Assembly: GCA_964466315.1 (NCBI GenBank)
Contig: CAYXNS010000003.1
Span: 40,739-104,738 of the forward strand
Length of the DNA: 64,000 nt
DNA from: SMWC01 sp964466315
GTDB taxonomy: Bacteria; Pseudomonadota; Gammaproteobacteria; Steroidobacterales; Rariloculaceae
Reading direction: 5' to 3'
Part shown: in pieces, positions 41,314 through 49,677 of the stretch
How positions within the stretch are numbered: position 1 is the first letter of the stretch
Layout of the letters: each line of letters begins with the position of its first letter
The notes under the pieces: model-generated
Told to the model about the DNA's origin: nothing
Databases searched by the model: none
The model's input: only the letters and a program-made list of their open reading frames with translations
Made by a program: the position numbers and the translations under genes

Positions 41314-42717
41314 ATTCCGGGCAAAGCCGTTCGTCATCAGTTCGAGCAGGCCTTCCGCTTTGTATAAGCTCTCCTGATATTCCGCTTCGACCTCCGAGTC
41401 TGCGACCACACCCCCTCCTGCCCATGCGTAGATCTGCTCGCCCCGCCGCAGCAGGGTGCGGATCGCGATATTGGAATCCATATTGCCGTCGAAGCCAAGG
41501 TAGCCGATGGAACCACAGTAGATACTGCGGCGGTGGGGCTCCAGGGACTCGATGATTTCCATGGCCCGCAGCTTGGGCGCGCCCGTGATCGACCCTCCGG
41601 GGAAACAACCTCGCAGTAAATCCAGTGCGTGACTGCCGGGGGCCAGCCGCCCATGGACGGTGCTGACGAGGTGATGGACGTTCTCGAAACTCTCGATTTC
41701 GAACAGATCAGGGACATCGACCGATCCGGGCACGCAATTCTTTCCGAAATCGTTACGCAAGAGATCGACGATCATCACATTCTCGGCCCGGTCCTTATCA
41801 CTGGTCCGAAGCTCGTTCGCAAGCGCGTCGTCCTGCTGCTTCGACAACGCGCGCGGGCGCGTGCCCTTGATAGGCTTCGTCTCTACATGAGGCCCATCGA
41901 CACGCAGGAAGCGCTCCGGAGACGAGGACAACAAATCGCCACTGGGCGTCGAGAAGAACGCCGAGAAGGGCGCCGGATTGATGTCGCGTAGACGCTCGTA
42001 GGCTTGCCACGAGTCACCGTGCACACGGGCGTCGAAGCGCTGGGTGAGATTTACCTGATAGCAGTCTCCGGCACGGATGTGCTCCTGAATTCGGCTAAAC
42101 GCATCCTCATAGCTGTCGAAATCGAAGTTCGATCTCACGGGCGATAACACCTCGAATGACCGCGGCGCAGTGCTGAGCGTCTGGCCTGACACGCGCTCGA
42201 GAATCTCTGGCCACGTATCGAACGTCCGCTCGTCGCGGCCCCGGCCGACGAGCCAGGCGCGCAAACGTTCATGATCGACGACAACGGCCCAATCATAGAG
42301 GCCGACTGCCATATCGGGCACGTCGATATCGCGTTGCGCCAGGTGCGGCAGGCGTTCGAACCTGCGGCTGAGGTCGTAGCCAAAATAGCCGATGGCGCCG
42401 CCGGCGAACGGTAGATCGTCAACAGTAGATGAGCGTTCTCCGAGATACCGTTTTAGGAGTTCGAGAGGCTGATCGTATGACAGCTCGACACGCTCGCGCG
42501 TCGAGATCTCGGTCACTTCACCCCGAGTCGTCAGCGTCAGGTAGGGATCGGCGGCGAAGATATCGAAGCGTCCCTGGCTGTTTCGGGGCCGGCCGCTGTC
42601 CAACAACACGCTCCAGGAATCCGCGGCGAACGCGCGGAAACGCCGCAGCGTATCGGTCGCGTACTCGAGTTCCGTGATATTGATCTGCGTCATTAGGGAT
42701 CGAGAAGAATCGGCCAT
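41284..42717 (-). CDS. pabB: Aminodeoxychorismate synthase component I
   Basis: A 477-residue chorismate-using enzyme that forms 4-amino-4-deoxychorismate for folate. Core blocks: GAIGYFGYDLSRRFE, RIQEHIRAGDCYQVNLTQRF, FLRVDGPHVETKPIKGTRPR (the P-I-K-G-T block is the PabB/TrpE substrate site), MIVDLLRNDFGKNC, CFPGGSITGAPKLRAMEI and YAWAGGGVVADSEVEAEYQE. PIKGT-type sequence distinguishes it from TrpE (PIAGT). pabA is not adjacent. The gene overlaps the 3' end of folKP by 30 bases on the opposite strand, which ties the two folate genes together. The Lys in PIKGT is the residue that forms a covalent intermediate in PabB. Confidence 0.92.
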   Translation of the reverse strand: MADSSRSLMTQINITELEYATDTLRRFRAFAADSWSVLLDSGRPRNSQGRFDIFAADPYLTLTTRGEVTEISTRERVELSYDQPLELLKRYLGERSSTVDDLPFAGGAIGYFGYDLSRRFERLPHLAQRDIDVPDMAVGLYDWAVVVDHERLRAWLVGRGRDERTFDTWPEILERVSGQTLSTAPRSFEVLSPVRSNFDFDSYEDAFSRIQEHIRAGDCYQVNLTQRFDARVHGDSWQAYERLRDINPAPFSAFFSTPSGDLLSSSPERFLRVDGPHVETKPIKGTRPRALSKQQDDALANELRTSDKDRAENVMIVDLLRNDFGKNCVPGSVDVPDLFEIESFENVHHLVSTVHGRLAPGSHALDLLRGCFPGGSITGAPKLRAMEIIESLEPHRRSIYCGSIGYLGFDGNMDSNIAIRTLLRRGEQIYAWAGGGVVADSEVEAEYQESLYKAEGLLELMTNGFARNLAGGGGRRS

Positions 42718-42778
42718 CGCTACGAACGCGTGACCATATCATGGGTTCTCCGTTCGTATACACCGGACGCTACATGGA

Positions 42779-43009
42779 CTATACGACATTGAGCTTCCAG
42801 CGACCGCGACGAAATACGACGACCGCGAGTATCGACTCCATTTCCATCTCGAGAACCATCGGTATCGCGAGCAGCAGCACCGCGCGGCCGATTTTGCCGG
42901 ACGTATAGTCCCGCTGGCGGCCCGACAGCGCTTCGCCGACTAAGCGCCAACCGCGCTGGAGCGTGGTCAACGCGCTGCGAAGTCGTTGCTGAATTGAATA
43001 GACATACAT
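42779..43009 (-). pseudogene. MATE efflux transporter remnant (N-terminal end)
   Basis: The minus strand codes for RDYTSGKIGRAVLLLAIPMVLEMEMESILAVV in short pieces: leader about 35 residues, then GKIGRAVLLLAIPMVLEMEM, ESILAVV, then a shift (VFRRGRWKLNVV) and TAG. This is the first helix and start of the second of a MATE-type multidrug exporter (usually 450 residues). The bulk of the gene is missing and the frame is broken at AVV-x-FFV. It is a deletion remnant. Confidence 0.55.
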
Positions 43010-43326
43010 CGCAATGTACCCGTAGATCTTTGCGGCCGATCTCTCGGCACAACATTAAGCTGGTGCTCTCGGCCTTAGACCGGAGACTTCCGACCCGAAG
43101 ATCAGCCTCGACACGTCAGCTGATAAAGAAATTCCACAGCATTACGGGCATAAACCGACGGATCACAAGATCGAAGAAACGGCTGATCGATATGATGAGC
43201 TGTCTGTTCATTTGCGTTCCTCTCGTCGGTTCACGACGAATGACTTCGCCTTGGGGGAGCGCGAGCCTAAAGCATCCGGAAGGGATTGCAAGCGGTAAGG
43301 GCTCCTACGGCAGAGACATGCCCGGC
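43010..43326. other. Gene-poor stretch beside the MATE remnant
   Basis: It holds only a possible 31-codon frame, 43116-43211 on the minus strand (MNRQLIISISRFFDLVIRRF...), with a good ribosome site (AGAGGAA five bases before ATG) and a hydrophobic core. It ends at TGA inside a region of degraded sequence. I do not recognise a family, and the piece may be the front end of a deleted gene. Otherwise nothing is visible. Confidence 0.35.
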
Positions 43327-43956
43327 TTACCGCTTCTTGGTTCTCGTGCTCCGATAGTGATGCCAGACGAGCCTGGCCGCGACCGCCCGGCGTGGCTGCC
43401 AGCGCGATCCGGAATCCGCTAACTCGTCTGTCTCGGTGCCCGGTAGAATGTCCGCGACACCCTGGCGCAGCGCAAGGTCACCCGGTGGCCAGACGTCGAT
43501 GCGACCCAGGGCAGACATGACATAGATCGCCGAAGTCCAGGGCCCTATGCCCGGCTGTGCGGCCAGCGTTGCCATCGCGTCGGCATCGCTCATCGTCGCA
43601 AGACCGTGCAGCGACAAGCGGCGCTTCACGATTGCACGACCCAGTTCGTAGCAGTAGCGTGATTTCTGCTGCGTCAGCCCGAGCGTTCGTAGCTTCTCGG
43701 GACCGGCCGCGTGCAGCCGTTGCGCAGAGAGCCCGCCGAGCCCAACCTTGAGCCGCCTATGAATCGTACTCGCCGCCGCGATCGAGATCTGTTGCTCGAG
43801 AATTATCTTCACGAGCGATTCGATACCGGGTTTTCGCGACCAGAAAGCAGGCAGGCCCCAGCGATTCACAATGATGTCGAGCTCGGGGTAGCGCTCCGCC
43901 AGCGACCGCGCATAGGACGGGAATGTCTCCGTCGTTAATTCCAGAGTGCCTGTCAT
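43327..43956 (-). CDS. HhH-GPD DNA glycosylase (3-methyladenine type)
   Basis: A base-excision repair enzyme of about 209 residues. HhH-GPD fold with helix-hairpin-helix LAAQPGIGPWTSAIYVM followed by catalytic Asp in WPPGDLALRQGV, and the family's GLTQQKSRYCYELGRAI and ILEQQISIAAASTIHRR segments. It matches AlkA-like/DNA-3-methyladenine glycosylase II enzymes that remove alkylated bases and lacks the iron-sulfur Cys set of MutY/Nth. The start at 43956 is preferred to a GTG at 43992. The promoter region of etfBA lies on the other side. Confidence 0.85.
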   Translation of the reverse strand: MTGTLELTTETFPSYARSLAERYPELDIIVNRWGLPAFWSRKPGIESLVKIILEQQISIAAASTIHRRLKVGLGGLSAQRLHAAGPEKLRTLGLTQQKSRYCYELGRAIVKRRLSLHGLATMSDADAMATLAAQPGIGPWTSAIYVMSALGRIDVWPPGDLALRQGVADILPGTETDELADSGSRWQPRRAVAARLVWHHYRSTRTKKR

Positions 43957-44039
43957 GCCTGCGATTTCTTGGATGATAGAATATTGCAGCACACCGTAAT
44001 TAGTCCGACATCTGCAACATCCACGGATACTACAACGCC

Positions 44040-44789
44040 ATGCAAAAGATTATGGTCTGCCTCAAGCGCGTCGTCGACTATAACGTGCGAGTTCGTGTAA
44101 AACCGGACGGCTCGGGAATGGATCTCGACGGCGTCAAGATGGCGATAAATCCGTTCGATGAAATCGCACTCGAAGAGGCTCTGCGAATCAAGGAGCGCGG
44201 TCAAGCCGACGAAATCCTGGCGGTCTCGATCGGCGCGAGCGAGTGCCAGCAACAACTCCGCACCGGACTCGCCATGGGTGCCGATCGCGCGATCCTGGTT
44301 GAAACGGCGCAGGCACTCGAACCACTCGCCGTCGCGCGTGCGCTGAAGACCCTCGTCGATCGTGAATCGCCCGACCTGGTGTTTACGGGGAAGCAAGGCA
44401 TCGATGGCGATAACAACCAGACAGGCCAGATGCTTGCCGCGTTGTGCGGCCGCCCACAAGCGACCTTCGCGTCAGAGGTCATTTTGGGCGACGGTGTCGC
44501 GACGGTCGCTCGTGAAGTCGATGCCGGGCTCGAGGTGATAGAAATCGATCTGCCCGCCGTGATCACAACCGATCTTCGTCTCAACGAACCGCGCTATGTG
44601 AAGCTCCCGGACATCATGAAGGCCAAGAAGAAGACGCTCGACATCGTTCCACTGCAAGATCTCGCCGCCGATATCGAGCCACAGTTCACGATCCGATCGA
44701 TCGCAGCCCCGGCCGCTCGCGACAGCGGCGTGATCGTCAACGATGTCGCGGAACTCGTGCGGACGCTTACCGACAAGGGGCTACTGTGA
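44040..44789 (+). CDS. etfB: Electron transfer flavoprotein, beta subunit
   Basis: A 249-residue AMP-binding subunit of the ETF heterodimer. Family blocks: VCLKRVVDYNVRVRVKPDGS, AINPFDEIALEEALRIKE, VSIGASECQQQLRTGLAMGA, SPDLVFTGKQGIDGDNNQTG and LPAVITTDLRLNEPRYVKLP, with NPFDEIALEEA diagnostic. ETF takes electrons from acyl-CoA and other dehydrogenases and passes them to ETF:quinone oxidoreductase. Its stop overlaps the etfA start (TGATG). Confidence 0.93.
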   Translation: MQKIMVCLKRVVDYNVRVRVKPDGSGMDLDGVKMAINPFDEIALEEALRIKERGQADEILAVSIGASECQQQLRTGLAMGADRAILVETAQALEPLAVARALKTLVDRESPDLVFTGKQGIDGDNNQTGQMLAALCGRPQATFASEVILGDGVATVAREVDAGLEVIEIDLPAVITTDLRLNEPRYVKLPDIMKAKKKTLDIVPLQDLAADIEPQFTIRSIAAPAARDSGVIVNDVAELVRTLTDKGLL

Positions 44790-45736
44790 TGGCGCGCGTA
44801 CTTATTGTCGCCGAACACGACAGCAGGCACCTGAATCTCAGCACGGCCAAGTGCGTGAGTTGTGCCGCGAGCTTTGACAACGATGGCATCGACGTCGCCG
44901 TTCTCGCTGCCGATGGCGGAGCCGTCGCCGTTGACGCCGCGGCGCTCGAAGGTGTCACGAACGTCCTCCGGATCGATCGCCCCGAAAACGAGGTACCACT
45001 CGCAGCGACGTGGGCGCTACAAATTGCCGCATTGGCCGCAGATTACAGTCATGTATTCGGGCCATCGACGACCTTTGGCAAAGATCTCATGCCCCGCATC
45101 GCGGCTCTGCTGGACGTCGGTCAACTCAGCGACATCATGTCGACAACCGACGGTCGCGAGTTTCAGCGCCCGATCTACGCCGGTAACGCCATCGTCACAG
45201 TCGAGGCACACCAAGACCGCCCCGTAATCGCGACGGTCCGGACAGCCTCTTACCCGGCCGTCGAACAGACCGGCAACGCGTCGATAGAGACCCGTGAACT
45301 CGACGTCGAGCTGCCGGCGCATACTCGATTCGTCGAGCTGCGAGGCGATACGGGCGGCGGTAGACCCGATCTCCAGACGGCGACGCGCGTCGTCTCGGGA
45401 GGAAGGGGTTTGGGCAGCGGGGACAACTTCCAGATCATTTACGACCTGGCCGATCGTCTCGGCGCTGCAGTGGGGGCTTCGCGGGCTGCCGTGGACTCGG
45501 GCTTCGTGGCAAACGATCTCCAGGTCGGACAGACAGGCAAGATCATCGCGCCCGAACTCTATATTGCGGTGGGAATCTCGGGCGCGATTCAACACCTGAC
45601 CGGTATCAAAGACGCCGGAATGATCGTCGCGATCAACAAGGATTCGGAAGCACCGATTTTCGATGTTGCGGATATCGGCCTCGTCGCCGATCTCTTTGCC
45701 GCGATACCCGAGTTGATCGAGAGGCTCGACGGGTAA
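44789..45736 (+). CDS. etfA: Electron transfer flavoprotein, alpha subunit
   Basis: A 315-residue FAD-binding subunit. Blocks: VLIVAEHDSRHLNLSTAKCV, ADYSHVFGPSTTFGKDLMPR, RPIYAGNAIVTVE, ATRVVSGGRGLGSGDNFQII and the FAD signature VGQTGKIIAPELYIAVGISG, AIQHLTGIKDAGMIVAINKD. The signature is intact. It starts at the ATG overlapping etfB (TGATG), showing coupled translation. A GTG three bases earlier is possible. Confidence 0.93.
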   Translation: MARVLIVAEHDSRHLNLSTAKCVSCAASFDNDGIDVAVLAADGGAVAVDAAALEGVTNVLRIDRPENEVPLAATWALQIAALAADYSHVFGPSTTFGKDLMPRIAALLDVGQLSDIMSTTDGREFQRPIYAGNAIVTVEAHQDRPVIATVRTASYPAVEQTGNASIETRELDVELPAHTRFVELRGDTGGGRPDLQTATRVVSGGRGLGSGDNFQIIYDLADRLGAAVGASRAAVDSGFVANDLQVGQTGKIIAPELYIAVGISGAIQHLTGIKDAGMIVAINKDSEAPIFDVADIGLVADLFAAIPELIERLDG

Positions 45737-45776
45737 GCACGGGCCTGGAACCCGGCAGGGAACGGCACTTGACCTC

Positions 45777-45896
45777 ATGACAGCACCCAGTTGGATCCTC
45801 CCGCTGCTGTTTCTCGTGGATCTCGCTCTGCGCATAGGGCTGAGCGTGCGCGTCATCATGAGGCGGCGCCCGGTCGGCGTATCGCTCGCCTGGCGA
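45777..45896 (+). pseudogene. Cardiolipin synthase remnant (N-terminal end)
   Basis: After a start (MTAPSWILPLLFLVDLALRI) the frame reads GLSVRVIMRRRPVGVSLAW, the first membrane helix and RRRPVG-x-LAW block of a cardiolipin synthase. Family sequence stops there; the frame runs on to 46085 with Arg/Pro-rich sequence that is not the family. The phospholipase D (HKD) domains are gone. Remnant length about 40 codons of an expected 480. Confidence 0.5.
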
Positions 45897-46115
45897 CATC
45901 GAGCTTGGCGCGATGGGGACAGGATCCCGCGCATCTTTCGGTCCGCAGGGGCGAGGATTCTACCCGACCGCCCCCGACGGTGGGCATACCTCCTCCGTCG
46001 AGTCCATTGCGCGGTGCGGGATGGGGGAAACGCTCCGGGCAAGCTGAGAAGTGGTCGTTGGGCCCTGGAATTCGGCGCTCGTTAAAATGTCACGCATTGC
46101 TGGAGGAGAATCGGG
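45897..46115. other. Gene-free stretch before the DUF2845 gene
   Basis: No convincing reading frame. It holds a GGGG/CCCC-rich part around 45955-46040 and then a strong ribosome site (GGAGGAG) for the gene at 46116. Confidence 0.4.
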
Positions 46116-46445
46116 ATGAAAGCTTTTGTTTCCCTATTAACAGCACTAACGGCCGCCATGGCAGTAGCCACGGTGATAGATGCCCAGGAAACCCTTCGCT
46201 GCAGCGGCGGGCTCGTGAGCCCGGGATTGACCACCGAGGAAATTCTCGGTAAATGCGGTCAGCCCAACGAAAAAGAGGTCATCGAAGAACCGATCCGGGC
46301 TCGTAACGCCGGCGGTGGCTCACGAATCATCGGCACTGCCATAATCGAGCGCTGGATCTACGTCCGCGCATCGGGTCAGTTTCCCACGCTTCTGCACAAC
46401 GAGGAAGGCGAACTCAAACGCGTCGAGTTTCTGACTCGAAAATAA
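46116..46445 (+). CDS. DUF2845 family secreted protein
   Basis: A 109-residue exported protein (signal MKAFVSLLTALTAAMAVATV). Mature part: ETLRCSGGLVSPGLTTEEIL, GKCGQPNEKE, then IERWIYVRASGQFPTLLHNE and EGELKRVEF. The RC-G-LVS-G-T--E-L-KCG-P block and the IERW-Y--G-GQFPR block mark the DUF2845 family of gammaproteobacteria; function unknown. Two cysteines (in RCSG and KCG) may form a disulfide. It has a strong ribosome site (GGAGGAG) eight bases before ATG. Confidence 0.82.
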   Translation: MKAFVSLLTALTAAMAVATVIDAQETLRCSGGLVSPGLTTEEILGKCGQPNEKEVIEEPIRARNAGGGSRIIGTAIIERWIYVRASGQFPTLLHNEEGELKRVEFLTRK

Positions 46446-46476
46446 TCTCCTAATTTCCGTGCCCGGAAACGCGCGA

Positions 46477-47742
46477 TCAAGACGTATCGGCGTACACACG
46501 CTTGATCTCAGCCGCGATAATCCCGATACCCTTCGCGACGATGTCGTCGTCCTGCGCGAACGAGATGCGTAAGCATTCGTCACGATGACGCCAGCGCTCT
46601 TTGATACCGGGAAAGAAGTGATGACCAGAAACGACAAGAACACCGCTGTCCTTCAAGCGCACATAGAGCTCGGCGCTGGATATAGGTAGTCCCGGCAACC
46701 AGAGCCACACGAAGAACGCACCCTCCGGCGTGTGGAGCTTGTGAGGGATGCCTTCGAGTTCGGCGTGCAGCCGCTCGCAGGTGGCGAGCGCTTTCCGATG
46801 ATAGAACGGCATGATGAGTTGCTCGCTCATCGAGAGAATCTCTCCGTTGGCCAGGAACTGCTCCGTGAGTACGGGACCCACGCTGCCAACTGCCAGACTC
46901 AACACGGCAGTCATCTGTGTTAGTGCCGCGATGACTTCTTCCGCCGCGACGATGATTCCCGTACGCACGCCGGGCAGGCCGAGCTTGGAAAGGCTCATGC
47001 ATAGAATGACGTTTTCGTTCCACAACGGTGTCGCGTCCGTGAACACGATTCGCGGGAACGGTAAGCCGTAGGCACTGTCGATGATCAGCGGCACACCACC
47101 AGCTTTCGCCAGTGAGTCCAGCTTGCGAAGCTCCGAGTCCGTAATCACATTGCCGGTAGGATTGGTCGGGCGGGAGACGCAGACCGCCGCGATCTCGTCA
47201 GTGATGCTCAAGCCGCCGAAGTTGACCCGATACTTGAAATAGTCACCTGGCAATTCCTGGACATTCGGAAGTTGCGCGATGAAGTGATCTTCGTCCAAGC
47301 CGACATCCGTATAACCGATATATTCCGGAGTAACCGGTAGCAGAATACGCTTGCGGCTACCGTCGGAGAATTCGCCGGCAAGCAGATTGAATAACAGAAA
47401 GAATCCGGCCTGGCTACCGGCACTCAGCGCGACGTTCTCCGCCGTCAGATTCCAACCATATTCGCGTGCGAGTAATTCCGCTAGTACGCGGCGAAACCGC
47501 CGCTCGCCTTTCGGGTCGGCGTAATTACCGACGAGCCGTTCGAAATTCTCATCACTGGCCGTGATCTCCGCGAGGCGGCGCTTGAAAATCGCCTGAACCT
47601 CGGGGATTCGTCCCGGATTGCCGCCGCCCAGTAGTAGCGTCGACTCCTCATTGTCCGTCGCAACGCCCAGATCCTCCATGAGTTCCAGCGCGCCCGTTGG
47701 ACGGGTGTAACGTTCACCGAATTTCGACCAATTGCGAGCCAT
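46477..47742 (-). CDS. avtA: Valine--pyruvate transaminase
   Basis: A 421-residue PLP-dependent aminotransferase of the AvtA type. It shares the AvtA patterns FGERYTRPTGALELMEDLGV, LLLGGGNPGRIPEVQ, PVTPEYIGYTDVGLDEDHF, VCVSRPTNPTGNVITDSELR, PLIIDSAYGLPFPRI and the PLP-lysine block ILCMSLSKLGLPGVRTGI (Lys in SLSKLGLPG). It exchanges amino groups between valine, alanine and their keto acids. Full length and intact. The gene is transcribed toward DUF2845 and divergent from the lactate permease. Confidence 0.9.
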   Translation of the reverse strand: MARNWSKFGERYTRPTGALELMEDLGVATDNEESTLLLGGGNPGRIPEVQAIFKRRLAEITASDENFERLVGNYADPKGERRFRRVLAELLAREYGWNLTAENVALSAGSQAGFFLLFNLLAGEFSDGSRKRILLPVTPEYIGYTDVGLDEDHFIAQLPNVQELPGDYFKYRVNFGGLSITDEIAAVCVSRPTNPTGNVITDSELRKLDSLAKAGGVPLIIDSAYGLPFPRIVFTDATPLWNENVILCMSLSKLGLPGVRTGIIVAAEEVIAALTQMTAVLSLAVGSVGPVLTEQFLANGEILSMSEQLIMPFYHRKALATCERLHAELEGIPHKLHTPEGAFFVWLWLPGLPISSAELYVRLKDSGVLVVSGHHFFPGIKERWRHRDECLRISFAQDDDIVAKGIGIIAAEIKRVYADTS

Positions 47743-47898
47743 GCAGCGCTTCTACTCCCGAGATCGTTCGCAGTCAACAGCACCGAAACTTCTCGCGGGA
47801 GCCGGATCAATGCGGCTTCGCCGCGGTGTGTACGACGACTGCTCCTGCTAGACTGTCGCCGGCCCTAGCAACAATACGAATAATGAGGTCGTGTCGCG

Positions 47899-49587
47899 AT
47901 GTCCCTTTCGCTGCAAGCGCTGCTCGCCGTGTTGCCCATTTTGACTGCCGCGGTCCTACTGATCGGGTTCCGAATCGCCGCGCACACGGCGATGCCTCTG
48001 GTCTATTTGCTCACGGGCGCGATCGGCTTGTTTGCCTGGAAGATGTCGTTTCTCCAGATCATCGCCGCTTCTATTCAGGGGCTCTTCGTGACGTTCGACA
48101 TCCTCTTCATCATTTTCTCTGCGATACTATTGCTTAACACCCTAAAACACTCGGGCGGCGTGGCTGCGATACGGGCGGGTTTCGCAACGATCAGCCCCGA
48201 CCGAAGAATCCAAGTCGTCCTCGTGATCTGGCTGTTCGGTAGCTTCATCGAAGGCGCATCCGGTTTCGGCACGCCCGCGGCCATTACGGCGCCGTTGCTC
48301 GTCGCGCTCGGATTTCCCGCACTTGCCGCCGTCATGCTCGGAATGATGGTGCAAAGCACGCCGGTTACATTCGGCGCCGTCGGCACACCGATACTCGTCG
48401 GCGTCAGGGGTGGATTGGAGAGTCCCCACGTCGTCGAGCAGCTCGCAGTCGCTGGCTTGAGCTTCGCAGACTATTTACAGGTGGTTACCGTCAATGTTGT
48501 CTTCCTTCATGCGCTCGTCGGAACCGTGATGCCGTTATTCATGATCATGATGATGACCCGCTTCTTCGGCACCAATCGCTCCTGGACGGAGGGCTTGTCT
48601 GCCTGGCGTTTCGCCCTTCTCGGCGGTTTCTCGTTCACGATCCCCTATCTTCTGACCGGCTACTTCCTCGGGCCGGAGTTTCCGTCGATGCTCGGCGCGT
48701 TGATCGGTTTGTTCATCATGACCGCCGCAGCCAGGCGAGGGTTTCTGGTTCCGGAGGACACCTGGGATTTCGCGCCCCGGGACGACTGGCCTGCGGACTG
48801 GATCGGCCGCCTGGAGTCGAGCCTCAACCTGCCACCCTCAAGGATGTCTGCGATGCAAGCTTGGGCACCCTATCTGCTGGTCGCCGTGCTCCTGGTTCTG
48901 ACAAGACTACCGCGATTGCCTCTGGGGGCCTGGCTCAGAGAGTTCGTGATCGGCTGGAATGGGATTCTCGGAACACAAATCTCGGCCGCGACGACACCAC
49001 TCTATCTCCCGGCGGCCGTTCTCCTCGCTGTCGCCGTATCGACGATCATTCTGCACGGGATGCGGACCGAGCAATTCACGGCCGCGCTGGCGGAGTCGAC
49101 GAAGACCTTGCTGGGTGCGGGCTTCGTCCTCGTGTTCACGGTACCGATGGTCCGCATTTACATCAACTCCGACGTCAACGCGCTCGGATCGCCAAGCATG
49201 CCCATCGCGATGGCCGATTGGGTATCGATCAATGTCGGTACCGTCTGGCCGTTCTTTGCTCCGTTCATCGGCGCGCTCGGCGCATTCATCGCGGGCAGCA
49301 ATACGGTCAGTAATCTCATGTTCACGCTGTTCCAATACGGCGTCGCGAACGCGCTGGAGATCTCGGCCGCCATGATCATCGCGTTGCAGGCTGTCGGCGC
49401 CGCGGCCGGCAACATGATCGCCATCCACAATGTCGTGGCGGCCTCGGCGACGGTCGGACTGCTCGGCCAGGAAGGCGCGACGCTGCGCCGAACGCTGTTG
49501 CCGACGATCTACTACCTCGTCGCAACCGGCGGTCTCGGCCTGCTCGCGATCTGGGTGTTGGGCGTCACCGACCCGCTGACCCGCTAG
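47899..49587 (+). CDS. L-lactate permease (LctP family)
   Basis: A 562-residue inner-membrane permease with about 13 helices. Family blocks: LWLFGSFIEGASGFGTPAAI, MMVQSTPVTFGAVGTPI, FIGALGAFIAGSNTVSNLMF, GVANALEISAAMIIALQAVG and AAAGNMIAIHNVVAASATVG. These are the conserved motifs of the lactate/glycolate permease family. It faces the end of the formate dehydrogenase operon, which holds an FMN-dependent hydroxyacid oxidase (50534-51688), so lactate or glycolate uptake and oxidation fit together here. Weak ribosome site. Confidence 0.9.
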   Translation: MSLSLQALLAVLPILTAAVLLIGFRIAAHTAMPLVYLLTGAIGLFAWKMSFLQIIAASIQGLFVTFDILFIIFSAILLLNTLKHSGGVAAIRAGFATISPDRRIQVVLVIWLFGSFIEGASGFGTPAAITAPLLVALGFPALAAVMLGMMVQSTPVTFGAVGTPILVGVRGGLESPHVVEQLAVAGLSFADYLQVVTVNVVFLHALVGTVMPLFMIMMMTRFFGTNRSWTEGLSAWRFALLGGFSFTIPYLLTGYFLGPEFPSMLGALIGLFIMTAAARRGFLVPEDTWDFAPRDDWPADWIGRLESSLNLPPSRMSAMQAWAPYLLVAVLLVLTRLPRLPLGAWLREFVIGWNGILGTQISAATTPLYLPAAVLLAVAVSTIILHGMRTEQFTAALAESTKTLLGAGFVLVFTVPMVRIYINSDVNALGSPSMPIAMADWVSINVGTVWPFFAPFIGALGAFIAGSNTVSNLMFTLFQYGVANALEISAAMIIALQAVGAAAGNMIAIHNVVAASATVGLLGQEGATLRRTLLPTIYYLVATGGLGLLAIWVLGVTDPLTR

Positions 49588-49601
49588 CCGATGTAGGCGA
49601 C

Positions 49602-49677
49602 GAATAATGGGGCCAAATCCCTTTTTTTAAGAAAAGGAATCTGGCCCTAATAAAAAAGGGATTTGGCCCCATTATTC
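49602..49677. repeat. Palindromic T-tract repeat, copy 6 (full element)
   Basis: Left arm GAATAATGGGGCCAAATCCC with TTTTTTT, right arm (minus strand) CTAGAATAATGGGGCCAAAT then CCCTTTTTTA. The two outer arms are almost exact inverted copies (GAATAATGGGGCCAAATCCC), with a third partial copy between (minus strand AGGGCCAGATTCCTTTTC). It lies between the converging lactate permease and fdhD genes and touches the fdhD stop. Confidence 0.85.

Noticed and set aside
45017..46042. 341-codon minus-strand frame across etfA and the gap behind it
   Set aside because: Antisense to etfA; sequence in the gap part is Arg/Pro-rich and unlike any protein I know.
45955..46050. Possible recombination or att site in the GC-rich piece before DUF2845
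   Set aside because: No inverted core, integrase or duplication is visible.
38661..49677. CRISPR-like array from the repeated GGGGCCAGATCCC copies
   Set aside because: Copies are kilobases apart, inverted and T-tracted, without regular spacers or cas genes.
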